From: Forficula auricularia
Taxonomy: Eukaryota; Arthropoda; Insecta; Dermaptera; Forficulidae
Length of the DNA stretch: 64,000 nt
NCBI GenBank assembly: GCA_024734495.1
Contig: JALMQS010000066.1
Location: forward strand, 5,982,280-6,046,279
Direction of reading: 5' to 3'
In this document: piece by piece, positions 1-9,944 of the stretch
How the letters are laid out: each line of letters opens with the position of its first letter
Position numbering within the stretch: the first letter of the stretch is position 1
Notes under the pieces: model-generated
What the model was told of the DNA's origin: nothing
Database searches by the model: none
Seen by the model: only the letters and a program-made list of their open reading frames with translations
Made by a program: the position numbers and the translations under genes

Positions 1-820
1 TATTTCACTCAAAAGTTGCAAAATGAGACTTGTCTGGGTGTAAAAATAATAATTACAAAATATCTTTAATAAAAGTGTCAAAGATCTACCATATTAAAGG
101 GTTCAACTCTTGTGATAGAAGCTAACAAAACGTCATAACTGTGTTGTCAATCAGGTTGATAAAAACATTCACGTTTATAACGTTTGAGTGGTCAATTTTT
201 AGGCCGACGTCACATAACCAATTTCAAATTAGAAATTAATTTATGACGAACTATAATAACAATCAAATATATAAGCTTTTTTTAAAGTATAATAATTTTC
301 CTAATAAATATTTGGCACCAACTTTTTGCGTAAAAATACATTGAAGTCTAGCTGCAATTACAATTGAGAAATTTATGCTAATTTATCATAGTTTACAAAA
401 TTAAGCGTATTAACTTTCCTTAAAAAAAAAATTGAAAAGTTCAATCACTGGTTTAGTTTGATTTTATTAGAAATATCCCTTTAATCTGAGATCTTATGGA
501 TAATTTTATTATATGATTCGCGGCCATCATTTTGTAAATCTTAAATAAGAGCTATTACGAACATGTACTTCTTTTTAAGATCTCAAAAGAATCTCCAGCC
601 AGATTCTTGAATTATTTAATCATCAGTAATCAACCTTATTTAAAACTACCTATTTGAAATAATTGAGCAGAAATTGTATTTATTAAATCTAACATGAAAC
701 AATAAATCTAAGAGCTTGAGAAAGTTTCAATAAATAAACAAAACATTGCTTTCAAAATTATTGTTATTTTCGATTCTTCCAGAAATCCCTTAGAACTCTT
801 ATTTAAGTTTATTATAGATA
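1..820. other. AT-rich non-coding DNA with one dispersed repeat
   Basis: No coding region is supported. Roughly 505-720 resembles 30046-30200: both carry the phrase 'ccatcattttgtaaatctt' or a close variant, then an AT-rich body ending near 'agagcttgagaaag' or its complement. This marks an old dispersed repeat that I cannot classify. The rest shows no structure I can defend. Confidence 0.5.
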
Positions 821-824
821 ATTT

Positions 825-905
825 TTCATCTCGAAGGCCTCCCAGTAGCCATATAACTTTTTGGCACCTGGGTTCGATTCCCGAGAAGATAAAAACAACC
901 CTTAT
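825..905 (+). repeat. tRNA-like SINE head, degenerate
   Basis: The stretch holds a clear RNA polymerase III B-box (GGGTTCGATTCCCG, about 869-882) flanked by a short complementary T-stem, followed by an A-rich 'gataaaaaca' run. The A-box region is weak. Other pieces with the same kind of head lie at 38165-38245 (plus), 17738-17830 (minus) and 30363-30470 (minus). That repetition argues for a tRNA-derived SINE family rather than a tRNA gene. No anticodon arm can be folded convincingly. Confidence 0.45.
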
Positions 906-3181
906 AACACAGAATAAAAATTATCTCCGATTAAGTAGAAGATATTCAGAGGTTTTTTTACAAACAAATCAGCTACTTCTAAATTAGTCATCATTTATAT
1001 ATAAAATCTCTCTGATTGAAGTCCTAGTGAGAATAAAAAGTAAATCCCAATATTTTTTAATTTATAAACGGTATTTTATTTAATTCTCTTTTCATTTTTG
1101 TTTTTTTTATTCAAAAAACAAATTAAAAAAAAAAAAAAAAACTATTTCAAATATTTCAATTGCACGATTCAATCAATCACTACTCAATCGATCCCAATTT
1201 CAGTCATCCGTCACTTGAACACCTGTTTGCCATATTTTACTTATTCCAAAAAAAAAAAATCCTCTGCTAGTATAAATTCCAATCTACAAAGATCATTAAT
1301 CGAAAGAGAAAAAAAAATAGAAAGAGAGAGAGTTTTGTTTTAATAAATAATTCCAATTTCCCACCCGCGCACATTTTTTTTTTTTACTTATCTCGAAATC
1401 CCAGCGGTAACCATAACCACATTTTGTTAGAGAAGAAATGAAAGACGGGGATATAAATTGATTGAAAAAAAAGAAAGAAAATAATAGAGTAGCATTTAAT
1501 AAATTTAAGAAACGTAATTCTTTATGAAACTAGATTAAATAAAATTTCTAATTTACTATATACGAAATATGAGATTAACTAAAAAAGTGGTCCCCAAAAA
1601 GCGACAAATTTCTATTACAGGATACGTTTCGATCTATTTATTATCTTCATTTCTTTATGTAAAACGAAAATTCCTTTAAATTTAATTGGTAATTCGAAAC
1701 AAGTCATTTTTAAGACATTAATCATAAAAAAGACAAAAATTATTAACGTACGTACTAATAACTAAAACGTACTAACAGACATTTTGACAAAATAATTAAT
1801 ATCTCGTAAAATATAATTTTTTCGATGTTCGTTGTATAAGGCTTTCTTGTAGACCACAAGGCCATGGCTTCTCATTTTTTTTTATTAAAATATGTAGTTT
1901 GAGCCGTTTTTGAGATATTTTTCATGCTCGATTACAATACTTAATAGTCTGAAGAAGAGAAGAGTTTTATGGACAGAAATTAATAAGACAAGAAGGAATA
2001 TTAAAGGATATTTTAAAGAGCGAAGTTGGGAAGAAAAGTGGAAGAGGAAGTCCTAGAATAGGTATGGGATTTTGAACTGTAGAGAAGTGAAAGAGTTGGC
2101 ATCGGAGGAACTAAGTGGAGACGAGTGGTTGCGTCAAACCAGTCTTAGGACTGTCAACTCGATGATGATTATCATAGGATGCTTTTAGGGAAAATTTTCA
2201 GAAAAATATCGATTCATTATTTGGGATTTCACGAACTATTATAGATGAGCTGAATTTTTGTAGAAAAGTTTGTGTTAATAAATTCAACTCTGAGAAGTTT
2301 CACTTTTCTAGCCCAAACCGATAGCAGACGAAAAATTGATAAATCGCCGAAATTTTCAGAAAGTAGGTATGTATATATCGGGATTTGAAAAAGTTTTCCT
2401 TTTTCCTCCATTTAGATAATAAAGCATCACAAACTTCAATTAAATTATCACTGTAATTGACTTAATTAATTTCTCAATCAGGTTCTTTTTCAAAATGATA
2501 ACAAAAATATCCTATTAGGATTTGAATTATTTCAAATATTTTCAAAATTAAAATTTAATTAAATAAGCCAGCCTTTTGAAATATATTTATTCAATTAAAA
2601 TTGGGACTATTTCAATCAATTTAACTTTTTCGCTTTTTTACAATCTAAATAAATATACAGTCCACAAACATGTATACAAAGTAAGTGATGCGAGGTTTGA
2701 ATTCCATCCCTATTATTTCCAAGATTATAGAATAAATACTGGAGGGATGATAAACAAAAGAATGACTATATTTAATAATTTAATTTATAAATGGCAGTAA
2801 TTAAGCTGGTAAAATACACAAACAAATATCTCTATATAATACCTATTATATAATAATAATAAACAATTAAATTGTGTCGATCAGGCTATTTATAGTAAAA
2901 TATTTTTGAAAAAACTATATATTGAAATATTTAATTATTAATATATCAAACGTTTCGGGAAAACTTTCACCCTTTTTAATAATATATTTTATTTATTTAG
3001 TTTTTTTATTGATACTTTTAGTTAAATCATCGTGGTTAGATTAAATTTATTTTTAGTTTAATCAAAGATTGTACCAACTACTTGTTTTCTTAATTCGTGA
3101 TGGATTTACTTTTGCATTCGGAAAACAAATCTCTTTATATTTCTAGAAGTTGAATTCCAAGTCGAGAAGACCCTTCAAATA
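906..3181. other. AT-rich DNA without recognised genes
   Basis: Open frames here are lysine- or phenylalanine-rich products of A and T runs (for example 1098-1343, built on poly-A) and are not credible genes. Part of the stretch (about 1770-1945) matches 16735-16890, sharing 'actaacagacattttga' and following sequence, so it is another dispersed repeat. Nothing else is supported. Confidence 0.5.
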
Positions 3182-3183
3182 TA

Positions 3184-4455
3184 CAGGGTGTTCCACAGAA
3201 CTCGTTCATTGAAAGTTTTCATTTCAGAGTTAAGAGAAAATTTTGAACTTTGACATATTTATGTTTTGGAATATGCTCTTTTTAAATAAATTATTAACAA
3301 CTTTTGGACACTTTCTGCTTTGCCGCAATCGCTATCAACTTTCTTATTTTCAATGGATATATCCAAATATTTTTGCATCATTAGATTAAGTGTTAAAAAC
3401 TAAGATGATTTTGTATAATGCACTTGATGTCTAAAATTTATCATTTCTGAGTTATTTTAGATAGTTTGTAAAATCTAGCAATTCAGCGTTCATCTTTAAA
3501 ATTAAATAATAATTAAACTAGTGTTTGTAGAATTAATTTGATGAAATAGAACTCTTAATAAGACATTAAAGAATCTTATTTAATCATAAAAATTCAAATT
3601 TTATATCCAGGATGACCATAATAATCGTTTAATTCTGAAAATCAAAATGTTGTTAATACTCAATTTTTTCAAATGTAACATGGATAAATTTTAGTATTTT
3701 TGAATTCTAGATCAAAATCCAATAGGAGTTTATTAAACATTCCCTATATCTAAAATAAATAGTTTTTTAAATAAAAAATATTTTAAATTTCACTCGGCCA
3801 GATCTTAATTATTTATGCCTTATTTATAAGAGTATATATAAATAATAAAGATCTGGACGTGAAATTTAAAATATTTTTTATTTAAAAAACTATTTATTTT
3901 ATGTATAGGGAATATTTAATAAACTCCTATTGGATTTTTATCTAGAATTCAAAAATACTAAAATTTATGCCATGTTCCATTTGAAAAAATTGAGTATTAA
4001 CAACTTTTTGATTTTCAGAAATAAACGATTATTGTCATCCTGGATATAAAATTTGATTTTTTATGATTTAATGTCTACTTAAGAGTTCTATTTGATCAAA
4101 TTAATTCTACATACAATTATTATTTAATTTTAAAGATGAACGCTGAATTGGTATATTTTACAAACTATCTAAAATAATTCAGAAATGATAAATTTTAGAC
4201 ATCAAGTGCATTATACAAAATCATCTTAGTTTTTAACACTTAATCTAATGATACAAAAATATTTGGGGAGTTCCATTGAAAATAAGAAAGTTGATAGCGA
4301 ATGCAGCAAATCAGAGTGTCCAATGGTTGTTAATAATTTATTTAAAGAGCATTATTTGAAGAGCATATTCCAAAACATAAATATGTCAAAGTTCAAAATT
4401 TTCTCTTAACTCCTTCATGAAAACTTTCAATGAACGAGTTCTGTGGAACACCCTG
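3184..4455. mobile_element. 1.27-kb foldback (inverted-repeat) DNA element
   Basis: The element begins CAGGGTGTTCCACAGAACTC and ends with its reverse complement, and the complementarity runs almost to the centre. The two arms are each a little over 600 bp and meet around 3815-3835 near the paired words 'ccagatctt' and 'aagatctgg'. It is flanked by TA on both sides (3182-3183 and 4456-4457), as expected for a Tc1/mariner-type TA target duplication. No transposase is encoded, so it would be non-autonomous. Arm divergence is low (scattered substitutions and small indels). A transcript would form a very long hairpin. Confidence 0.85.
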
Positions 4456-4522
4456 TATAACAATTTTGATTTTTGACAAATGCGCCATCAAACAACGTGA
4501 GTAAAACAATGAAAGCAGAATC

Positions 4523-4914
4523 TTAGTTTAATTTTGAGAATGGAAACACGATAAGAATGTTAGTTTGTCTAAATAGTCGACGTGACGGTAAACGTGACGA
4601 CCGAACTAATTTTCTCTCTCTCCTTGAAAATTGTCCCCTAATGAAAATAACGAACTCTGCTGCATGGTCTCTATTCCTTGGCAATCGGATTTGCTCCTTT
4701 TGTTGTTGAAGAGGATTCCTCTCGGCTTGTGAAAGTTGATTCAAACAGACAGAGTAACTTGCTTCTTTCTTTCTTTCTTCCTCTGATTTATTCTGATACG
4801 AGACATCTGTTGCTAATCCATCGGAATAATCCCCGGAATACGACTGACTTGGTTGCGGCCCCACATCCCCCATAACCGACCCACCCTCATTCCCATACAC
4901 ACTTTCTTCTAGTT
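4523..4914 (-). CDS. Candidate exon of an unrecognised host gene
   Basis: On the minus strand a plausible splice acceptor (ttatttcag) precedes an open frame of about 129 codons starting in phase with two bases of a split codon. The N-terminal half has non-repetitive, coding-like composition (GGSVMGDVGPQPSQSYSGDY, then SDGLATDVSYQNKSEEE). The C-terminal half is rich in Q, R and S and ends in a stop at 4523. No good GT donor is visible, so it would be a terminal exon or the reading fails downstream. GC content is higher than in the surroundings, and a foldback element ends only 68 bp beyond the stop. I do not recognise a domain. It could equally be a conserved regulatory stretch that happens to be open. 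Confidence 0.32.
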
Positions 4915-5244
4915 CTGAAATAAAGATCCGTTTTCAAACACAAGACAAGTTTTAAAACTTATTTTATGATCCGTGAGAATCATAAAACGAAAAATCTATG
5001 GCATGACTTGAAAAATACCACCATACCCTTTATATTTACATAATTTTATTTCCATTACTACATAACAAATAGATATAAATATAAATGGAAATGGAAAATT
5101 AATTCCTTTATTGCGAAAAACATTTCTCCAGGAAATCTCTGTGATAGTTTTTCTTATTTCTCTTCAAGCTGTTAATTGTACCAACCAATTTATTTACTTT
5201 GAAGAACTGTTTCATTTTTTTAATACTGCTAAAGATACCACTAT

Positions 5245-5515
5245 GAGTCAGGTTGACCGAGTGGTCAAAGAGCAAAGCCTTCTATCAAGCTAGCGCGGGT
5301 TCAAGCCCGACGCACTGCAAATATTTGATCGGGTATAATCTGATTCCTTCAGGTGAAGGCAATGGGAACCCACCCCTGTGAAAAATTTCCCCAGGAAAAA
5401 TTACAATGGAGAGTATCCTCGGAATCGAATATGACACCTGAAGAAGAAGAAATACACCACCGGTGACCGAAGGTGTTTAGATAAAAATATCAATATATAA
5501 ATAAATAAAAATAAT
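5245..5515 (+). repeat. tRNA-derived SINE (Leu/Ser-like head)
   Basis: The head reads like a type II tRNA: A-box region 'ggttgaccgagtggtcaaag' (5251-5270) and B-box GGGTTCAAGCCCG (5297-5309), a few tens of bases apart. The body contains 'ggtgaaggcaatgggaaccc', a phrase typical of arthropod SINE bodies, and the other SINEs here have a similar 'ggaaagcaatgg' block. It ends in an A/T-rich tail (aaataaataaaa). This is a retrotransposed short element dependent on an outside LINE. I could not confirm a target-site duplication. Confidence 0.75.
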
Positions 5516-6379
5516 TTGTCGAGATTATTAAATTTATTTCAATTATATATATGATGAATAGCCATTGAATTTAGAATAATATAAATTCCATATTCACCAT
5601 GAAAGTCCGCAGAAATTTTATTAGTGCGGGGGGGGGGGGGGGTCAGTAAAACCTCACATATACAGTGTGTCAATTTGAAAACTTCCCATCCCTAGTATCG
5701 CTAAACTGGCAAATTATTTCAAAAATCGCTGAGACACGTCAAATTTGTATTCGAGAGGGAAGAATTTTGACGTATAAATTAGATCGTCCCCTTCACTCCC
5801 CTGCCCCCTAGAGCCACCCCCTCCAAAAATCTTAAATGGTAAAGGGGGTCGAGCGGACATCATTTTGAAAGGCTTTTTATTTTCTACATTTTGGTGGGCC
5901 ATTTTTTAAATTTGAGTTTTGCGTTGCCAAGTTAGGCGTCTTTGAATATTGCAAAATGTGATACAATGCTTATAAATTCTCATTAAAACAGGTTTTGACG
6001 GTGGTTCCTAGGTTGTTTTAATAAATCAATTTTTACAGATAAAGTAGCATCATACCTACTAGATTAACGTAAACCACAAACAAATTAGAACGCGTTTTTT
6101 TTCTTGTACATTTATTTTGGAAATGATTAACAAAACAAAATTGAAAACAACAAAGTCAAAATTGAAAACACCAATTTCAATTCACAAAGGTACATAGCTA
6201 CAGATTTTTATTAAACTTATTATATACAGGGAATCACAAAAATTGTATTTCAAAACTTGTTTTGGAATTTTTGGGTTTTTTTTTAATTTTTTCTCATAAT
6301 ATATAGCTATAAATAAGATAAAGTAAAAAAAGCTTGCACTTCTGATTGATATTGGTGCCAATTTTCATGGGTTATGAGG
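5516..6379. other. Non-coding, with G-run and repeat-like patches
   Basis: A pure G run lies at about 5629-5642. The following 5640-5930 has C-rich and G-rich phrases (for example 'gagccaccccctccaaaa') that look like decayed transposon DNA, but I found no paired termini. No gene is supported. Confidence 0.4.
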
Positions 6380-6700
6380 TTAAGAATTAGCCAGATCGGT
6401 CTTTGTAAACGCCCCAGAATGAGGCTGCTCACATAAACTAGTAATGAACACTCAATCCTTTGATGCCAAAGGTTGCTAAGCTAATCAAGACAATAGCAGC
6501 CTGAGAGATTTAGATTTATTAATGGATTGCATTACATCTTCACCTTGTATTAAAGAAGATGAGGGCGGCACGACAACACGCTCCTTTCAGAGACAGCAAA
6601 TCCCTTTCCTGTCTCATTTCAATCAACTCCTATTAGAAATTTAAACTTAATCAATCATTAATCGTGAACGATTTGCTTAGTTGCTTAAAACCTCCATTTA
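6380..6700. promoter_or_regulatory. Candidate conserved non-coding (enhancer-like) stretch
   Basis: This interval differs from the repeats around it: mixed composition, no inverted-repeat structure, no second copy in the window, and clusters of homeodomain-type TAAT/ATTA cores with a CTTTGATG Tcf-type word (about 6457) and a stretch ending 'aatcaatcattaatcgtg'. Such composition is typical of conserved non-coding elements near developmental genes. That is an inference; no alignment supports it here. Confidence 0.3.
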
Positions 6701-7109
6701 TGGTTGAATACAAGTGTAGGTTGTGATATTTACAAGATAAGGGACAATCCTATAGCTCGCACGGACAAATTTTTTATGTATTTCTGATTATCGAAGTTGT
6801 CAAACCAGACAAACTTTAGAATTTAAATTTAAAATTGACAATATTGCAACAACAAGTGATAAAAATGAGCTTGCTGAAGGATTCAAATCACATCATACAG
6901 AATAAGCGGAAAATAAAAAGTAAAAGAGCTTATTTCCCATCTCTCAATCTAAGGAGAGTTGACCATTTCATTCCTGCATGAATGTAAAAAGATGTATAAA
7001 AAAGTCAAAAACCTGAATATACTAATTAAAAAAATATTTCGAGAAAATAATAGGATAACAAAAACATTTTATAAAAAAAAATGAAGAAAAAAAAATATTT
7101 CTCAAAAAA

Positions 7110-7310
7110 AAAAAAAATTACCCGGGCTTATCCATTCACACCCTTTTGGGTTATTTTTATTTCGTCTCGCCTTAAATCTATGCAACCGACTTATTGGGAA
7201 GAATTAATTTACCCTATAATTATTAAGGCCAATATTGCATGGTATACTCGGGAAGCAGGGCAAGCCTTCCTGCCTGCAGGTCCGCCATTTTATTGAATTT
7301 AATTCCGAAA
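7110..7310. promoter_or_regulatory. Unique, higher-GC stretch, possibly regulatory
   Basis: This is a non-repetitive patch with 'cctgcctgcaggtccgcca' near 7270. The GCCATTTTA word resembles a Pho/YY1 site. The plus-strand open frame 7081-7296 starts in poly-A and is not convincing as protein. Function is unknown. Confidence 0.2.
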
Positions 7311-7659
7311 TTCATTGAAAGTACTTAAAGAGAATTCAATGTGATTGTCCTCTGCTTGATGCAAATAAAGATTAAATTGTAGGAAAAAGTGATAACTTTT
7401 TCATTACTTTTCGCAAATTTTTTCAGCAAAAGCTTTGAGCAAGAAGACTGGCACGAAGGGGCAAACCGCAATACGAACTTGAATTACAATTTTGTAACTA
7501 TTCGAGAGTTCCCGATATAACAATAATAGAATTTCTATCTATATTTTTTTCAACTGATATTTTTGAAGCTAGTAAGCTTTATATCTAAGCAATTGGATGT
7601 TGATGAAAGCAGTCCACGGTGGTTGTAAAAAATAAGACTATAGAGGTTTTATTATTTTA

Positions 7660-7712
7660 CATTTAACCGACGTTTCGGAGATTTATTCTCTCCTTCTTCA
7701 GGGTAACAAAAA
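7660..7712 (-). ncRNA. Hammerhead-like motif, inverted partner copy
   Basis: Mirror of the motif at 7764-7816, read on the minus strand: CTGAAGA ends at 7695-7701, followed by the same GGAGA/TCTCC helix II and CCGAAACGTC to 7667. The bases after the predicted cleavage site are GGTTAAATG instead of GGTTTAACAAA, so the outer part of helix I is lost here. Core bases are unchanged. Confidence 0.5.
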
Positions 7713-7763
7713 GTCAATGAAAGTAGTTCAAAAAATAGTTCATTGAACTACTTTCATTGACTT

Positions 7764-7816
7764 TTTGTTACCCTGAAGAAGGAGAGAATAAATCTCCGAA
7801 ACGTCGGTTTAACAAA
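7764..7816 (+). ncRNA. Hammerhead-like ribozyme motif (type I, short helix III)
   Basis: Seen in sequence: core CTGAAGA at 7773-7779, one unpaired A, helix II GGAGA/TCTCC, G12-A13-A14 at 7798-7800, helix III as the palindrome ACGT (7801-7804) and C17 at 7805 as the predicted cleavage site. Helix I is formed by TTTGTTACC (7764-7772) with GGT and AACAAA (7806-7808, 7811-7816) around a TT bulge. The family consensus is CUGANGA...GAAA with UH before the cleavage site. The extra A after the core departs from it. This is the best-formed copy of its type here. Confidence 0.6.
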
Positions 7817-8377
7817 TAAATGTAAAATAATAAAACCTCTATAGTCTTATTTTTTACAACCACCGTGGACTGCTTTCATCAACATCCAATTGCATATTTA
7901 TACCAGTCCGTCTCCTAAAGAAAATCTCTATCAATTTATATCTAAGTATATACCTACTTATTACTTCCCGGATGGGCCTAGTATTGAATTCACATGAACA
8001 ATATTTTTTTCTCTTTCTGTTTGAAAATGTCCAAGTCTAGGAGAAAAATCATTTTCAACCATTATTTTTTACGTTAACGAGTGATTTTTAGTACATTAGA
8101 ATCTACTATTTGAGATAAAAGGGGTTAAAAATATCTCTATAAAAATACAATATTTTATTAAGTATTTACGATCTTATTAAATCGCGTTCTTTAAAAAAAT
8201 AAAAATGAATTTTAAATAAGTTTTTAATATCCGAAAAAATTCTCTGAATTTGTAATAAATAAGTAATTCTTCATTTTTTTGTGAATTTTAATGAAGTCTT
8301 TTGGAATATTTTCTCTCATTGTAAATGGCCAATCCTAGAATTAATTAAATGAAGAATTCATATTTAGTAGTCTGAAA

Positions 8378-8620
8378 CAGGTCTGAACTTGTACCATATT
8401 TGATGCAGTGCCTTATCGTAGCTCTAAAGGAAGAGAAAATATTTATATCCACGCCCTTTTTGTAGTAATTTTCCTCCAACATATTTTAACGAAAATATCG
8501 CAGGTCTGAACTGTACCATATTTGATGCAGTGCCTTATCGTAGCTCTAAAGGAAGAGAAAATATTCTATCCACGCCCTTTGTAGTAATTTTCCTCCATCA
8601 GATTTTAACGAAAATATCGC
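8378..8620 (+). repeat. Tandem duplication, about 120 bp x 2
   Basis: Copy one runs 8378-8500 and copy two 8501-8620. Both start CAGGTCTGAACT and end GAAAATATCGC, with a handful of indels between them. Diverged single copies occur at about 36008-36140 (plus) and 61850-61965 (minus), which share 'tagctctaaag' and 'ggtgagcgattctttc'-type words. So this is a local duplication inside a dispersed, unclassified repeat. Confidence 0.75.
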
Positions 8621-8779
8621 TCAACCGCACTTAATTAAATAAAACATTCCTATATATACAAAATACGAATTAAAATCAATTATCTTAATAAACAATCAAT
8701 TATAACACTGATTAAAACATGAAACGTTTAGAAAATATTTTCTTTTGTCAATTATGAAATAGAAAGCCCAAGTAAAATA

Positions 8780-9463
8780 CAGGGTGGGGCATAAAGATTT
8801 ACCACATTTTGAAGAGATAGAAAAAATGAAAAAATTTAACTAGAAAAAAACTGAATACATTTTTGAAAAGAACATAATTTTTTTTTAATGTGTTTTAAAG
8901 ATTATATCAGACGAAAAAAAAGGGGGGGGGGGAGTCAAAAATGAAAATTCTAGCCCTTTCGACCAAACTCAACCAAATTTTCCATACATATTCTTTGGGT
9001 TCCAAAAAGGCCAGAAATGCAAAAACTAACCACCCAAAATGGAGGGGGAGGGTCTAAAATGAAAATTCTAGCCCTTTTGACCAAACTCAACCAAATTTTG
9101 TATAGATATTCTTTGGACCACCAGAAGGCTAGAAATGTAAAAACTAACCAAATTTTGTATACATAAAAAGGATAGAATTTTCATTTTTGACCCTATCCCC
9201 ATTTTGGGTGGTTAGTTTTTGCATTTCTAGCCTTCTGGGGGTCCACAGAATATGTATTGAAAATTTGGTTGAGTTTGGTCGAAAGAGCTAGAATTTTCAT
9301 TTTTTACCTTCCTCCCTTTTTTTTCGTCTGATATAATGTTTAAAACACATTAAAAAAAAATATTTTATGTTCTTTTTAAAAATATATTAAGTTTTTTTCT
9401 AGTTAAATTTTTTCATTTTTTTATATCTCTTCAAAATGTGGTAGATCTTTATGCCTCACACTG
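8780..9463. mobile_element. 684-bp foldback element with TA target sites
   Basis: It starts CAGGGTGGGGCATAAAGAT and ends with the inverted form (ATGCCTCACACTG), with TA on both outer sides (8778-8779, 9464-9465). The arms pair for most of their length. Inside each arm the phrase 'attctagccctttcgacc' and its variants recur in direct and inverted copies (about 8949, 9066, and inverted 9170-9300), so the interior has also been duplicated. There is no transposase. Termini resemble the 3184-4455 element only in the first seven bases, CAGGGTG. Confidence 0.8.
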
Positions 9464-9597
9464 TACTTTCCGTTCTTGAGCTGCCCTTGATATCCTAATC
9501 CAGATAAATAGAAAAAAATCCTACTTGAAAATAATTTTCCTAAAAACAACAAAAAAAATTATGAAAATTTTGAATGTACTGAGTAGATAATATATGT

Positions 9598-9686
9598 TTT
9601 TACAAGTCGGATTTGCGGACCCCCGACATGGTTCTCGTGGACCCCTGGGAATCCACAGACCACAGTTTGTGAACCACTAGTTTACA
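9598..9686. mobile_element. hAT-type MITE end fragment
   Basis: The phrases 'gcggacccccgacatggt' and 'agtttgtgaaccactag' are typical of the terminal region of hAT MITEs such as those at 28163-28682 and 55450-56064. Only one end is present. Confidence 0.45.
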
Positions 9687-9944
9687 AGACAGGCCAGGGT
9701 CATTCGGACAGATAGACGGTTTATGAAATACTAATTCTCACCATAATGGTTCAATTTTACCAATTTTGGTAAGAGACCTTTTTGATGTAGTCGCATTAAT
9801 TCCATGACTGCATTAAAATATATTTCATTCAAAAATTGTAATGTATAATTTTAATTAATACGGGGATTCTAAATATTAAGACAGTATTTGGCTGGTCGTA
9901 ACTGTTTTTCTTATTTTATTTTTTAAAACAGAACCATGTAGATT

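Larger units (their letters stand above)
7590..7892. mobile_element. Palindromic repeat with two head-to-head hammerhead-like motifs
   Basis: Left arm (from AATTGGATGTTGATGAAAGC) and right arm (to its complement at 7892) are almost exact inverted copies meeting near 7740. Each arm carries CTGAAGA, a GGAGA/TCTCC stem and CCGAAACGTC, facing each other. This is the arrangement expected of two inverted ends of a Penelope-like element or retrozyme. No protein is encoded. The sequence just outside the right arm (TACCAGTCCGTCTCC, 7902-7916) recurs beside three other such repeats. Confidence 0.75.

Noticed and set aside
1098..1343. Plus-strand frame of 81 codons
   Set aside because: Built on A-rich low-complexity DNA (lysine runs), without initiation or splice context.
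5245..5320. tRNA-Leu/Ser gene
   Set aside because: A and B boxes are present but the stems do not close, and the head continues into a SINE body with an A-rich tail.
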